Shown: positions 1-11,438, counted from the stretch's first letter. The stretch: 64,000 bases of DNA from Alkalibacterium gilvum (GCF_900109085.1 NZ_FNYW01000001.1:124001-188000), one strand, 5' to 3'. Notes: generated from the sequence alone by a model not told the origin. A program made the numbers and translations.

Positions 1-86
1 CACCAGAATTAACATTTGCCCGTGACGAATCTGTTGCCTATGGTAGTAGAATTGATCAGTTATTAAATAAATTAAAAGAAGAGTAA
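1..86 (+). CDS. rbfA: Ribosome-binding factor A, C-terminal end (partial)
   Basis: Only the last 27 or so codons are present, reading from base 3 and ending in TAA at 84-86. The readable tail contains PELTFARDESVAYGSRIDQL, which matches the conserved C-terminal strand and helix of RbfA, a cold-adaptation factor that helps mature the 16S rRNA 5' end in the 30S subunit. The assignment is supported by position: rbfA directly precedes truB and ribF in most Bacillota (nusA-infB-rbfA-truB-ribF). A terminator-like hairpin follows. The start lies outside the window. Confidence 0.85.
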   Translation, partial: PELTFARDESVAYGSRIDQLLNKLKEE

Positions 87-132
87 GACGAATAAGTCTA
101 CACGTAAGATTTGAAGTCGTTTTTCTTGAGAT

Positions 133-183
133 AAGAAAAGAGGAGAATCTTTGTTTATTGAACATAGATTCTCTTTTCTTTTG
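133..183 (+). terminator. Rho-independent terminator after rbfA
   Basis: A 15-bp stem (left arm 133-150 with a 3-nt bulge, right arm 166-180) closes a roughly 15-nt loop. The 3' arm is itself T-rich and runs into TTTTCTTTTG. It would separate the upstream infB-rbfA transcript from truB-ribF. Confidence 0.75.
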
Positions 184-218
184 TAAAAATTCAAATTGAA
201 ATAGAATGAGGGGTTTCA

Positions 219-1142
219 ATGGAAGGTCTAATACCTGTATGGAAAGAAAGAGGGATGACTAGTCACGACTGTGTTTTTAAATTAAGAAAAATACTCAGAA
301 TGAAAAAAATAGGACACTCTGGCACGTTAGATCCTGACGTTGACGGTGTATTGCCTGTAGCCATAGGAAAAGCAACGAAAGTCATTGAATACATGATGGA
401 TTCACAGAAAACATATACTGGAGAAATTACTATCGGATTCTCCACGACGACGGAAGATAGTTCAGGAGAAATCGTTGAACGAAAAACTATAATCAAAACA
501 ATTAGTGAAAAAGATATCGATAGCGCAATATCCAATTTCATAGGTACCATTAAACAAACACCACCGATGTATTCTGCAGTAAAGATAGATGGAAAAAAAT
601 TATACGAATATGCTAGAGAAGGTAAAGTTATAGATAGACCTTCCAGAGAGGCTATGATTTATTCATTTGTCCGCACTTCAAAATTAACAATAAATGAGAA
701 TGATAAAACATTATCCTTTTCTTTTAAAGTGGTTTGCGGAAAAGGAACCTATGTTAGAACATTAGCTGTAGATGTAGGAAGGTATCTTGGTTATCCCTCG
801 CATATGTCTGATCTAACTAGAGAAGCAAGCAGTGGCTTCGTACGTGAAGAAGCTTTTACACTGGCTGAACTGCAGGAACTTATGGATCAAGAAAAAATAG
901 AAAAAGCTCTTTTACCATTAGAGAGGGCGCTAAAAAAACTCCCCAGATATGATTTATCTGAAGCTGAGTATTTGAAGGTTAAGAATGGAAGTTTATTGAC
1001 ACGTAAACAGTATATGAAAGAAGTAGAAGAGCAAATTGTTTTTTATTATTCTGATTTAGCAGTGGCTATATACAGAATTCATCCTAGAAAAACGGATTAT
1101 ATAAAACCCGCAAAGGTTTTACGAAATGAATTGGTGGTATAA
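219..1142 (+). CDS. truB: tRNA pseudouridine(55) synthase TruB
   Basis: TruB converts U55 in the T-loop of tRNAs to pseudouridine. The 307-residue product has the family signature GTLDPDVDGVLPV near residues 35-47. Asp38 is the expected catalytic aspartate and the preceding HSG is typical. The GKGTYVRTLAVDVG segment (about 175-188) is the second conserved TruB block. The usual ATG (GTLDPxATG) has changed to DVDG, a mild substitution beside the active site. The ATG start is preceded by GAGGGG at a normal distance. ribF begins two bases after the stop, so the two genes are co-transcribed. Confidence 0.95.
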   Translation: MEGLIPVWKERGMTSHDCVFKLRKILRMKKIGHSGTLDPDVDGVLPVAIGKATKVIEYMMDSQKTYTGEITIGFSTTTEDSSGEIVERKTIIKTISEKDIDSAISNFIGTIKQTPPMYSAVKIDGKKLYEYAREGKVIDRPSREAMIYSFVRTSKLTINENDKTLSFSFKVVCGKGTYVRTLAVDVGRYLGYPSHMSDLTREASSGFVREEAFTLAELQELMDQEKIEKALLPLERALKKLPRYDLSEAEYLKVKNGSLLTRKQYMKEVEEQIVFYYSDLAVAIYRIHPRKTDYIKPAKVLRNELVV

Positions 1143-1144
1143 AA

Positions 1145-2101
1145 ATGATTATTAAAAAAATTCATCATCCTTATACAAAGGAAGATATAATCAACGAAAA
1201 AATAGTTTTGGTATTGGGTTTTTTTGATGGTGTGCATAAGGGACATCAAGCTGTTATAAGTAAAGGTGTAGAAATAGCCAAAAATAAAGGGTTAAAATGT
1301 GCTGTCATGACATTTAATCGTCATCCGGCATTCGTGTACCGACGCTTTGACCCGGATAAGCATACTTATCTGACCCCGCTTGAACGAAAAGAAGAAGTAA
1401 TAAGGGATTTAAATGTTGACATTCTTTACGAAGTTGATTTTACTGCACGATTCGGTCAACTGTCTCCTCAAGACTTTGTGGATCAATATATCGTAGATTG
1501 GCATGCTGAAGTTGTCGTTGCAGGGTTTGATTATACTTATGGTAAAGCAGCTGAAGCAAATATGAATACAATGGCTACCTATGCAAAAAAACGTTTTGAA
1601 ATAGTCAAGGTTGAAAAAAAGGTTGACGCTGAAGAAAAAATAAGTTCTACTCGAATACGCACTTATATAAGTGAAGGCGATATAACTCAGGCAAATAAAC
1701 TACTTGGCTATATATATGAAACAAGTGGATTTGTCGTTCATGGAGATGCTAGAGGTAGAGAACTGGGGTATCCAACAGCTAATATACACCCCGATCCTTA
1801 TGTTACAATCCCTAGAAAAGGTGTTTATGCCGTGAAGTTTTGGGTAGATGGAGAATGGCTTGATGGTATGGCATCGATTGGTTACAATCCTACATTTGGT
1901 GATCGTCCGAACTATTCCATTGAAGTCCATGTCTTTGATTACAAAGAAGACATATACGGTGAAGATGTTAAAATAAAATGGGTAGATTACTTACGAGATG
2001 AAATTAAGTTTGATTCTGTTGAAGAATTAATCAAAAAATTAAAGCAGGACGAACATGATATTAGAGAAATTTTATCAAAGGTCAAAATAAATCAGATATA
2101 A
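1145..2101 (+). CDS. ribF: Bifunctional riboflavin kinase / FAD synthetase RibF
   Basis: RibF phosphorylates riboflavin to FMN and adenylates FMN to FAD. Over 318 residues the N-terminal nucleotidyltransferase domain shows GFFDGVHKGHQAVI (about 26-39) and SSTRIRTYISEGDI (about 166-179). The C-terminal flavokinase domain shows GRELGYPTANIHP (about 205-217) and KGVYAVKF. Length is normal for the bifunctional Gram-positive enzyme. It sits immediately after truB (2-nt gap). The promoter and CIRCE of the next operon begin within a few bases of its stop codon. Confidence 0.95.
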   Translation: MIIKKIHHPYTKEDIINEKIVLVLGFFDGVHKGHQAVISKGVEIAKNKGLKCAVMTFNRHPAFVYRRFDPDKHTYLTPLERKEEVIRDLNVDILYEVDFTARFGQLSPQDFVDQYIVDWHAEVVVAGFDYTYGKAAEANMNTMATYAKKRFEIVKVEKKVDAEEKISSTRIRTYISEGDITQANKLLGYIYETSGFVVHGDARGRELGYPTANIHPDPYVTIPRKGVYAVKFWVDGEWLDGMASIGYNPTFGDRPNYSIEVHVFDYKEDIYGEDVKIKWVDYLRDEIKFDSVEELIKKLKQDEHDIREILSKVKINQI

Positions 2102-2104
2102 TTG

Positions 2105-2133
2105 TTGACAGTAATCATTAGATTTGTTAAATT
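2105..2133 (+). promoter_or_regulatory. Candidate sigma-A promoter of the hrcA operon
   Basis: TTGACA at 2105-2110 is followed after 17 bases by TAAATT at 2128-2133. A TATAAT at 2133-2138 lies nearby but would need a 22-bp spacer. The CIRCE operator starts 9 bases downstream, which fits repression of this promoter by HrcA. The -10 choice is uncertain. Confidence 0.6.
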
Positions 2134-2142
2134 ATAATTGTG

Positions 2143-2169
2143 TTAGCACTCGTGATATTAGAGTGCTAA
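2143..2169 (+). promoter_or_regulatory. CIRCE operator (HrcA binding site)
   Basis: A perfect match to the CIRCE consensus: TTAGCACTC (2143-2151), nine bases, then GAGTGCTAA (2161-2169). It lies between the promoter and hrcA. HrcA binds this inverted repeat and represses class I heat-shock genes. The chaperone operon here is therefore autoregulated through its first gene. Confidence 0.97.
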
Positions 2170-2265
2170 AAGCAAGAAAGATTTATATGCATTGAGTATT
2201 GTTAATTATTGCCTTACTTACTGCAAGTCTCTAATGATGCATAGTGCATCAGGGAGTGATTACAC

Positions 2266-3294
2266 ATGTTAACGAAGAGACAATTGATTATTCTAGACGC
2301 TCTTATTCGGCTAAATACATCAACAGGTAATCCGATTGGTTCTAAAACTATAATGAACAATACCGATATAAAGGCTAGTTCAGCAACAATCAGAAATGAA
2401 TTAAGTGAACTGGAAAAAATGGGTTTTATAAAGAAGACGCACTCGTCGTCTGGAAGAATCCCTTCACTTAAAGGCTATCGCTTTTACATCGATCATCTTA
2501 TGAAACCTCAAGAGGTGACACAAGATACATTGAATAGCATTAATGCTGTTTTGGGAACTCACGTACAGCAAATGGACGATATCATGCATCAGTCAGCTCA
2601 GTTGTTATCCGAGCTAACGCAATATACTGCAATTGTATTAGGTCCAAAAGCAGAAACAAGCCGTTTGACCGGTTTTAAATTGCTTTCTTTAAATGCAAAT
2701 CATGTAATGGCAATCATTCAAACTGATAAGGGTACAATTGAAAACAAAGTATTTCGTATGCCTAAAAACATAAATGAATCAGACTTAGTTAAAGTGACAA
2801 ACATTTTCAATCAGCACTTAGTTGGTCACACATTAATTGAAGTGGTTCAGAAACTGCAGCGAGATATTCCACTTTTGATAAGAAAATATGCATCCAATGC
2901 TACAGAAATGTTCTTATCAATTGAGTCAGTCTTCAAAGAATCAACGGAGTCAAGACATCATATATCTGGCAAATTAAATATTCTTGATTTTTCTGAAAAT
3001 ATCGATACAAAAAAATTGAAATCATTATATACGATGCTAGATAATAGTGGAGATTTGTATTCCTTAATCGATCAAATTAATGATGGATTTGTTGTTAAAA
3101 TAGGTGATGAAATTAATCATAATCTATTGAATGAATTTAGTTTGATTACTACAACTTATAGTGTAAGTAATTATGGTAAAGGTGCCATCGCTATTCTTGG
3201 TCCTACAAGTATGGCATATGGAGAAACATTTGGTGTGCTCGATGTGTTTAGAAAACAGTTAACACGTACGTTACTGGAATATTATTTAGAATAA
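2266..3294 (+). CDS. hrcA: Heat-inducible transcription repressor HrcA
   Basis: HrcA represses class I heat-shock genes by binding CIRCE, and its folding depends on GroEL. The 342-residue product has the typical N-terminal winged helix (MLTKRQLIILDALI through SSATIRNELSELEKMGFI, about 1-53). SSSGRIPSLKGYRFYIDHL (about 60-78) is a family hallmark. The C-terminal dimer/GAF-like part ends in the normal LGPTSMAYGETF motif. A perfect CIRCE lies about 100 bases upstream. GGGAG precedes the ATG start. It is the first gene of hrcA-grpE-dnaK-dnaJ. Confidence 0.97.
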   Translation: MLTKRQLIILDALIRLNTSTGNPIGSKTIMNNTDIKASSATIRNELSELEKMGFIKKTHSSSGRIPSLKGYRFYIDHLMKPQEVTQDTLNSINAVLGTHVQQMDDIMHQSAQLLSELTQYTAIVLGPKAETSRLTGFKLLSLNANHVMAIIQTDKGTIENKVFRMPKNINESDLVKVTNIFNQHLVGHTLIEVVQKLQRDIPLLIRKYASNATEMFLSIESVFKESTESRHHISGKLNILDFSENIDTKKLKSLYTMLDNSGDLYSLIDQINDGFVVKIGDEINHNLLNEFSLITTTYSVSNYGKGAIAILGPTSMAYGETFGVLDVFRKQLTRTLLEYYLE

Positions 3295-3314
3295 TCAGGA
3301 AATGAGGAAGAGTT

Positions 3315-3890
3315 TTGAAAGATAATAATCACGAGCAAGAAGAAACAAAGAAAAAAGTCGATGGAGAAATCATTGACGAAAAAATGGTGGACGCTGAAAA
3401 AGCAACAGATGATTCAGCTAACTCCTCTGACGAAGAGACTTCTGAACTTAATAAAGTCCACGAAGAATTAGATGAAGTAACGGACCGATATTTAAGATTA
3501 CAAGCTGAATTATCTAATATTCGTAAACGTCAAGAACGCGAGCGACAAGATCTTATACGCTATCGTGCACAGTCATTAGCTAAAGAACTTATTCCAGCAA
3601 TTGACAATCTGGAAAGAGCATTAACGATAGAAACGGATACTGAAGCTTCTGAAAATCTTAAAAAAGGAATTGAAATGGTTCATAATAGCTTCCTTCAAGG
3701 TTTCAATAAAGAAGGGATTGAAGTTATAAATCCATTAGGTGAAACATTTGATCCTAACTTCCATGAAGCTTATACACAAGTGCCTGCTGAAGAAGGGCAA
3801 AAGAGTAATGAAGTCGCACAAGTTTTTGAAAAAGGTTATAAATTGCATGAGCGTGTTTTACGCGCAGCAAAAGTAGCAGTAACAATATAA
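3315..3890 (+). CDS. grpE: Nucleotide exchange factor GrpE
   Basis: GrpE releases ADP from DnaK. The 191-residue protein has a highly charged, disordered N-terminus (about 1-45), then a long coiled coil containing RLQAELSNIRKRQERER (about 62-78), and a C-terminal beta domain with FDPNFHEA and KGYKLHERVLRAAKVAV, the most conserved GrpE segment. The start is TTG at 3315 with GAGGAAGAG just upstream. No in-frame ATG is suitably placed. The spacing to hrcA (20 bases) and dnaK (28 bases) fits one operon. Confidence 0.97.
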   Translation: MKDNNHEQEETKKKVDGEIIDEKMVDAEKATDDSANSSDEETSELNKVHEELDEVTDRYLRLQAELSNIRKRQERERQDLIRYRAQSLAKELIPAIDNLERALTIETDTEASENLKKGIEMVHNSFLQGFNKEGIEVINPLGETFDPNFHEAYTQVPAEEGQKSNEVAQVFEKGYKLHERVLRAAKVAVTI

Positions 3891-3915
3891 AATATTATAA
3901 GTAAAGGTGAGATAA

Positions 3916-5751
<1,836 letters not shown>

Positions 5752-5797
5752 TAACTGTTATTTAAGCGTCCGTTTATTTCTATGAAAAACCAATTTT

Positions 5798-5843
5798 AAC
5801 TGACTAAAAAACTGATTGTTTTAAAAAAATTAGTCGAGTTTTC
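5798..5843 (+). terminator. Weak hairpin after dnaK (possible attenuator)
   Basis: AACTGACTAA (5798-5807) can pair with TTAGTCGAGTT (5830-5840, one bulged G), followed by only a short T run. Together with the stronger hairpin at 5944-5989 it would lower read-through from dnaK into dnaJ. Confidence 0.4.
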
Positions 5844-5943
5844 CGTCAGATGGATAATCTTTTTCGTAGGAATTTATGCTTAGATTACTGAACAATTTAT
5901 ATCTATATTAAATAATTTTTATAAACACTGATATCCAAAAAGA

Positions 5944-5989
5944 GGAAAGCACTTTTCTTGTTTTTCAACAGGTGCTTTCTTTCTTTTTG
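5944..5989 (+). terminator. Terminator-like hairpin between dnaK and dnaJ
   Basis: GAAAGCAC (5945-5952) pairs with GTGCTTTC (5972-5979) and is followed by TTTCTTTTTG. The 313-bp dnaK-dnaJ gap is long for this operon. The hairpin suggests that dnaJ is transcribed partly by read-through, or from its own promoter. Confidence 0.7.
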
Positions 5990-6064
5990 ATATACATCTC
6001 TTCGTTTATAACTGAGCATAACGAAATGAAATGATATTTGTGATTACAATGATGGAGGAATACT

Positions 6065-7216
6065 ATGGCTGAGAAAGAAGACTTTTATAATCTGCTAGGT
6101 GTATCTAAGGATGCTTCGCAAGAAGAAATAAAAAAAGCTTACCGAAAGCTTTCTAAAAAATATCATCCAGACATCAATAAAGAAGCTAACGCTGAAGATA
6201 AATTTAAAAAAATATCTGAAGCATATGAAGTGTTAAGTGATAAACAAAAACGTAGTGCCTATGATCAGTACGGTCACGCTTCTACAGATCCAAACTTTGG
6301 AGCTGGTGGAGGATTCGGCGGCGGTGCTGGCGGCGGATTTGGCGGTAGCGGATTTGAAGATATTTTCGACCAGTTCTTTGGCGGAGGCGGAAGACGCAGA
6401 AATCCAAACGGACCAAGACAGGGTGAAGATTTACAGTATGTCATGGACTTGGAGTTTGAAGAAGCAATATTTGGAAAAGAAACAGAAATCCGATACAAGC
6501 GCGAAGAAGAATGTGACAATTGTGATGGAAGTGGAGCTAAGCCTGGAACAAGCCCGCAAACATGTTCAACATGTCAAGGTTCTGGAGCCGTAAATGCGGA
6601 AAGAAACACTCCTTTCGGTCGTGTAATGACACAACAAGTTTGTCCGACATGTAAGGGAACAGGTAAAGAAATTAAAGAAAAATGTTCCGTTTGTCATGGT
6701 GAAGGTCATAACAAACAACAGCATTCTGTCAATGTTACTGTACCGGCTGGGGTAGAAGATGGTAACCAGATGCGTCTGCAAAATCAAGGAGATGCAGGCG
6801 AAAACGGTGGCCCTTACGGCGATCTTTACGTTATTTTCAGAGTGAAAGCGTCGAAAACGTTTGATCGTAGAGGATCAGAAATTTACTATGAATTACCTAT
6901 AAATATGGTCCAAGCAACATTAGGGGATGAATTACAAGTACCTACCGTTCATGGAAAAGTTAAATTTAAAATCCCTGCAGGAACGCAACCAGGTACCACG
7001 TTCCGTTTAAGAGGTAAAGGTGCACCAAGACTCCGAGGTTCGGGTAACGGGGACCAACAGATTAAAGTAAAAGTTGTTATTCCTGATAGTCTTACGGAAA
7101 GTCAGGCAGAACATCTAAGAGAGTTTGCTCAAGCAGGCGATTATGACGAAGTAGTGGAACAGGGAGACAGCTCTTTCTTTTCAAAAGTCAAAGATGCTTT
7201 CAAAGATAAACGCTAA
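6065..7216 (+). CDS. dnaJ: Chaperone protein DnaJ (Hsp40)
   Basis: DnaJ delivers clients to DnaK and stimulates its ATPase. The 383-residue protein has a J domain with the essential HPD (in [11 protein letters not shown], about 32-42) and a Gly/Phe-rich linker (about 77-115). Four CxxCxGxG zinc repeats follow ([32 protein letters not shown]; about 150-220), and then the C-terminal substrate-binding beta domains. The start has GGAGG upstream. It is last in the chaperone operon, and a strong terminator follows. Confidence 0.97.
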   Translation: MAEKEDFYNLLGVSKDASQEEIKKAYRKLSKKYHPDINKEANAEDKFKKISEAYEVLSDKQKRSAYDQYGHASTDPNFGAGGGFGGGAGGGFGGSGFEDIFDQFFGGGGRRRNPNGPRQGEDLQYVMDLEFEEAIFGKETEIRYKREEECDNCDGSGAKPGTSPQTCSTCQGSGAVNAERNTPFGRVMTQQVCPTCKGTGKEIKEKCSVCHGEGHNKQQHSVNVTVPAGVEDGNQMRLQNQGDAGENGGPYGDLYVIFRVKASKTFDRRGSEIYYELPINMVQATLGDELQVPTVHGKVKFKIPAGTQPGTTFRLRGKGAPRLRGSGNGDQQIKVKVVIPDSLTESQAEHLREFAQAGDYDEVVEQGDSSFFSKVKDAFKDKR

Positions 7217-7226
7217 AAAAATAAAA

Positions 7227-7270
7227 CAAGAGAAGAGTGACTCCAATTTGAAGTCCTCTTCTCTTTGTCT
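7227..7270 (+). terminator. Terminator of the chaperone operon
   Basis: CAAGAGAAGAGTGACT (7227-7242) pairs with AGTCCTCTTCTCTTTG (7252-7266) with one bulge, followed by TCTTT. Confidence 0.85.
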
Positions 7271-7328
7271 TTATAAACATATAAGTTATCATGCTGAGGA
7301 TATGTACAACCGAAAATGACTTAAGTAG

Positions 7329-7391
7329 GAGTAACCATTACTTTTTAATCATGTTAAAGTAATTGTACTCTGGTTCAATCGTTGGTATAAT
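7329..7391 (+). promoter_or_regulatory. lepA promoter with an overlapping inverted repeat
   Basis: TTGTAC (7363-7368), a 17-base spacer and TATAAT (7386-7391) form a good sigma-A promoter 39 bases before lepA. An interrupted inverted repeat (GAGTA-N3-ATTACTTT at 7329-7344 against AAAGTAAT-N2-TACTC at 7356-7370) covers the -35 box. It could be an operator or only a structural feature. No regulator is identified. Confidence 0.5.
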
Positions 7392-7429
7392 AATAAAGAA
7401 TGTTTTTAGAGGAATGAGGAACTATATAA

Positions 7430-9253
7430 ATGGATAAAAAACAAGCTAGAGAAAGACAAAAACAAATTCGAAACTTTTCTATTATCGCACATATCGATCA
7501 TGGGAAATCTACCCTTGCTGATCGTATACTTCAGTTGACCCATACCGTTGCTGACCGTGAAATGCAGGAGCAATTACTTGATTCAATGGATTTGGAACGT
7601 GAACGTGGTATAACGATAAAATTAAATACAGTTGAAGTCGTTTATGAATCTAAAAATGGAGAAACATATATCCTTCATCTTATTGATACACCCGGACATG
7701 TGGACTTTACGTATGAAGTTTCTAGAAGTCTCGCTGCTTGTGAGGGAGCGGTGCTTGTTGTAGACGCCGCACAAGGAGTCGAAGCCCAAACACTTGCTAA
7801 TGTTTATTTAGCATTGGATAATGACTTAGAAATCTTACCAGTAATCAATAAAATTGACTTACCTTCTGCTGACCCTGAACGTGTTCGAAATGAGGTCGAA
7901 GAGGTTATTGGACTAGATGCCAGTGATGCCGTCCTTACAAGCGCTAAAACAGGCGTAGGAATTGAAGATATCTTAGAACAGATTGTCGAAAATGTCCCTG
8001 CTCCAGAAGGTGATATTGATAATCCTTTAAAGGCAATGATATTTGACTCTGCTTATGATCCATATAGAGGTGTCGTTTTAAGTATTCGCTTGATGGATGG
8101 TGTACTAAAAAAAGGTGACACAATTAAATTAATGAGTAACGATAAAACATTTGAGGTTACTGAAATTGGTGTGTTTTCTCCAAAGCCAGTTGAACGAGAC
8201 TACTTAATGGTAGGAGATGTTGGCTATCTTACAGCGAATATTAAGACTGTTCGTGACGCGCGAGTCGGAGATACAGTTACTTTAGCTAAAAATCCTACAG
8301 ATAAAGCCTTACCAGGGTATCGTAGTATGAATCCTATGGTTTTTTGTGGAATGTATCCAACAGATTCTTCAAAGTATGTAGACTTAAGAGAGGCGCTTGA
8401 ACGTTTACAATTAAACGATGCCGCCTTGCAATATGAAGCAGAAACTTCGCAAGCACTAGGATTTGGTTTCCGCTGTGGCTTTTTAGGTATGCTTCATATG
8501 GATGTTGTTCAAGAACGTTTGGAAAGAGAATTTAACTTAGATCTAATCACTACTGCGCCATCAGTTATCTATAGAATCAATAAAACTGATGAAGAGACAT
8601 TAATGGTTTCCAATCCTTCTGAAATGCCAGAACCTCAAGAAGTTGAAACAATCGAGGAACCTTATGTGAAAGCAACAATTACTGTCCCTAATGATTATGT
8701 TGGTGCAGTTATGGAAATTTCTCAACGTAAACGTGGCGAATTTCTCACAATGGAATATTTGGATGATGTTAGAGTAAATGTCGTTTACAATATTCCACTT
8801 TCCGAAATTGTATATGACTTCTTTGATCGATTGAAATCGAGCACAAAAGGATACGCTTCTCTTGATTATAGTGAATCAGGTTATCGCCAGAGTAATCTTG
8901 TGAAAATGGATATTATGATTCATGGTGAAAGAGTTGATGCATTGAGCTTTATCGTTCACAAAGAGTTTTCATACGAACGTGGACGAGCTGTTGTAGAACA
9001 ATTGAAAAAAACAATCCCGAGACAACAATTCGAGATCCCGATACAAGCAACCATTGGACAGAGCATTGTTGCGCGTTCAACCGTTAAAGCGTATCGTAAA
9101 GACGTTACAGCTAAATTATATGGTGGTGACGTCACACGACGTCAGAAACTTCTGAAGAAACAAAAAGCTGGTAAGAAACGTATGAAGAATGTGGGAAATG
9201 TAGAAATTCCACAAGAAGCTTTCATGGCCGTTTTGGACTTGGATGAAGATTAA
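7430..9253 (+). CDS. lepA: Elongation factor 4 (LepA), translational GTPase
   Basis: LepA is a ribosome-associated GTPase related to EF-G that acts on stalled or mistranslocated ribosomes and in 30S maturation. The 607-residue protein shows G1 [13 protein letters not shown] (about 20-32), DTPGHVDF (G3), [10 protein letters not shown] (G4) and the LepA-specific C-terminal domain ending [19 protein letters not shown], with the [16 protein letters not shown] signature before it. Length is standard. It has its own promoter and a strong terminator, so it is monocistronic here. Confidence 0.98.
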   Translation: MDKKQARERQKQIRNFSIIAHIDHGKSTLADRILQLTHTVADREMQEQLLDSMDLERERGITIKLNTVEVVYESKNGETYILHLIDTPGHVDFTYEVSRSLAACEGAVLVVDAAQGVEAQTLANVYLALDNDLEILPVINKIDLPSADPERVRNEVEEVIGLDASDAVLTSAKTGVGIEDILEQIVENVPAPEGDIDNPLKAMIFDSAYDPYRGVVLSIRLMDGVLKKGDTIKLMSNDKTFEVTEIGVFSPKPVERDYLMVGDVGYLTANIKTVRDARVGDTVTLAKNPTDKALPGYRSMNPMVFCGMYPTDSSKYVDLREALERLQLNDAALQYEAETSQALGFGFRCGFLGMLHMDVVQERLEREFNLDLITTAPSVIYRINKTDEETLMVSNPSEMPEPQEVETIEEPYVKATITVPNDYVGAVMEISQRKRGEFLTMEYLDDVRVNVVYNIPLSEIVYDFFDRLKSSTKGYASLDYSESGYRQSNLVKMDIMIHGERVDALSFIVHKEFSYERGRAVVEQLKKTIPRQQFEIPIQATIGQSIVARSTVKAYRKDVTAKLYGGDVTRRQKLLKKQKAGKKRMKNVGNVEIPQEAFMAVLDLDED

Positions 9254-9291
9254 ACGTTGACTTAATAATCAGTTAATAAAGAAAATTTAAT

Positions 9292-9346
9292 AAAAAACTT
9301 CCATCATTTTGTCATTATAAAATAGTGTATGCTGGAAGTTTTTTAT
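9292..9346 (+). terminator. Terminator after lepA
   Basis: AAAAAACTTCCA (9292-9303) pairs perfectly with TGGAAGTTTTTT (9333-9344). The A-run/T-run symmetry means it could also work on the other strand. Confidence 0.85.
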
Positions 9347-9476
9347 TATTTTAGATTAATTTGTACATTGATTATAACTTTTCATCTTTTTATGTGATTT
9401 CTGCCTAAGGGTAAAGAATTAATATAATCTATGATATAATGGAGTGGAAAAACGATGAAAGTGGGAATGCAATTAA

Positions 9477-10754
9477 ATGGATAGTGATAATATAAGGAGT
9501 ATCATCATATTAGCAGCACTTGTTTTTTTATCTGCTTATTTTTCATCTTCAGAAACAGCTTTTACTTCAGCAAATAGGATAAGATTGCGGAATGAAGCTG
9601 AAAAAGGTGATAAACGCTCTCAAAAAACATTAAAGTTAGCTGAAAATTTTGATTCTGTTCTATCAACTATATTGATTGGAAATAACATCGTCAATATTGG
9701 AATGTCAGCCATGGCGACCTTGCTATTTGTTAGCTGGTTTCCAGTATATGGCCCGACAATCGCAACTGTCGTCATGACAATCATTATTCTTATTTTTGGA
9801 GAAATCACTCCTAAGTCAATAGCTAAGGCTAAAAGTGAAACTTTTGCCAAGGCATCGACACCCTATATCTATTTTTTAATGACGATTTTCAAACCCGTTT
9901 TATGGATATTAAAAAAATGGAAAGTAATGCTTGATAGAATTTTTCATTTAGATGAAATAGAAATTATTAGTGAAGATGAATTATTATCGATTGTAGATGA
10001 GGCTGAAAGTGGTGGAAGCATTGAAGACCATGAGAGTCAATTAGTTAAATCAGCTATCGAATTCGATGACTTGGAAGTATCAACAATTCTTACTCCTCGT
10101 GTAGACGTTGTAAGTACTGAATTGGACTCAACAGATCAAGAAATCGAAGAACTTTTTATGACACATAATTATTCACGATTGATTATCTATGAGGAATCAA
10201 TTGACAATGTCGTGGGTGTACTTCATGAAAAAGACTTCAACAGATATTTAAGATCGAAAGAGAATAAGAATTATGGGAACTCCTTACTCTCAGTAGTAAA
10301 AGACGTTATATTTGTGCCACCAGTAATGAATCTTTCAAGACTACTTAGATACATGCAGCAAAGTAAAACGCATATGGCAATTGTTGCTGACGAACATGGT
10401 GGGACAATTGGGATTGCAACTATGGAGGATGCCCTAGAAGAACTTGTTGGTGAAATTTGGGATGAATCAGATATTATAGATGAAGAAGTCATTGAATTAA
10501 AAGCAGGAAAGCGATATAAAATTAAAGGAACAGCTAGTCTGGAAAAAATATTTGAATTGTTTGGATTATCAGAGCATGAAAAATATGTATCAAACTCAGT
10601 TAGTGGTTTTGTTATAGAGGAATTAGGGCAGTTTCCCCAAGTAGGAGATTCCTTTAAATACTATAATATGAAAGTTTCTGTAACAGCTGTTAGAAATAGA
10701 CGTGTACTTGAGGTTCAGATCGATTATCTACCATCTGACATAAAAGAAGGTTAA
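9477..10754 (+). CDS. CNNM/CorC-family membrane protein with CBS domains
   Basis: The 425-residue protein has the HlyC/CorC layout. An N-terminal DUF21/CNNM membrane domain (about 5-145) has about four hydrophobic segments, including the first at about 8-25 and AMATLLFVSWFPVYGPTIA. A CBS pair follows (about 205-330, with LTPRVDVV and VVADEHGGTIGIATMEDALEE), then a C-terminal CorC_HlyC domain. Members are implicated in Mg2+/Co2+ efflux or divalent-cation homeostasis. The older name 'hemolysin' is not meaningful. The ATG overlaps the stop of a possible 9-codon leader starting at 9455, and the ribosome site is weak, so translational coupling is possible. The exact ion is not predictable. Confidence 0.85.
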   Translation: MDSDNIRSIIILAALVFLSAYFSSSETAFTSANRIRLRNEAEKGDKRSQKTLKLAENFDSVLSTILIGNNIVNIGMSAMATLLFVSWFPVYGPTIATVVMTIIILIFGEITPKSIAKAKSETFAKASTPYIYFLMTIFKPVLWILKKWKVMLDRIFHLDEIEIISEDELLSIVDEAESGGSIEDHESQLVKSAIEFDDLEVSTILTPRVDVVSTELDSTDQEIEELFMTHNYSRLIIYEESIDNVVGVLHEKDFNRYLRSKENKNYGNSLLSVVKDVIFVPPVMNLSRLLRYMQQSKTHMAIVADEHGGTIGIATMEDALEELVGEIWDESDIIDEEVIELKAGKRYKIKGTASLEKIFELFGLSEHEKYVSNSVSGFVIEELGQFPQVGDSFKYYNMKVSVTAVRNRRVLEVQIDYLPSDIKEG

Positions 10755-10886
10755 GAAATATAATAGATTGAATGTTTAAAACGATAACCTTAGCAGAGAG
10801 TAGAAACCCCTGTTTATAAAGATGAAAAGGGGAAATAAGAGTAGATAATAGATAGCGCGCTATGTTAGACTATAGGAGGAGATTCA

Positions 10887-11438
10887 ATGTCTGATGACTT
10901 ATCAAGATATATGGATAATGAATTAAAGACAATGTTACCTAATTTTAAATGGAAAATAGTTAAAGATAGTAAAAAGAAGTTAGTGGAATTATTTTTAACG
11001 TTTAGTGTAAAAGCAGATGAATCTGTTCAAGTTCAAGATATGTTAGGAAAAAATAATAAACCTGGCAATGTTCAACTTGAGGATGTCATATGTTTTTATG
11101 ATCCTGCGTATAGCCACGTCAAACCACAAAATTATCTCGCTTCTTTTTCAATGGATAGCTTTGCCGGTATTGATAAAGGCTACGTGGATGCCATCCTTAG
11201 AAAATTAAATTATACAACAAAAAAAGGTGAAGTCGAATTAAATGAGTTTTTAAACAATGATTTCACGGATTCTTTCACATTAACATGGCAAAACAAGAAT
11301 TTAGAGAACATGGTGGACACAATGAAAAAAGCTAGACGCTATAGCGAGGAAAAGTTAATGTTTGACCCAGATGGTGAAGAATCATTTTTTGAAAAGCTAA
11401 AAAAGGATGATACAGATGACGGAGTGGAAAGAATTTAG
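10887..11438 (+). CDS. DUF3013 family protein
   Basis: This 183-residue soluble protein belongs to the uncharacterised DUF3013 family of Lactobacillales, recognised from its start (MSDDLSRYMDNELKTMLPNF) and from the central DVICFYDPAYSHVKPQNYL segment. No catalytic motif is visible. It overlaps the start of prmA by 23 bases and is preceded by AGGAGGAG, so the two are translationally linked. This pairing with prmA is common in the order, but the function is unknown. Confidence 0.75.
   Translation: MSDDLSRYMDNELKTMLPNFKWKIVKDSKKKLVELFLTFSVKADESVQVQDMLGKNNKPGNVQLEDVICFYDPAYSHVKPQNYLASFSMDSFAGIDKGYVDAILRKLNYTTKKGEVELNEFLNNDFTDSFTLTWQNKNLENMVDTMKKARRYSEEKLMFDPDGEESFFEKLKKDDTDDGVERI

Noticed and set aside
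5980-6060. Second CIRCE before dnaJ
   Set aside because: No TTAGCACTC-N9-GAGTGCTAA match; GAAAGCAC/GTGCTTTC there is part of a terminator hairpin.
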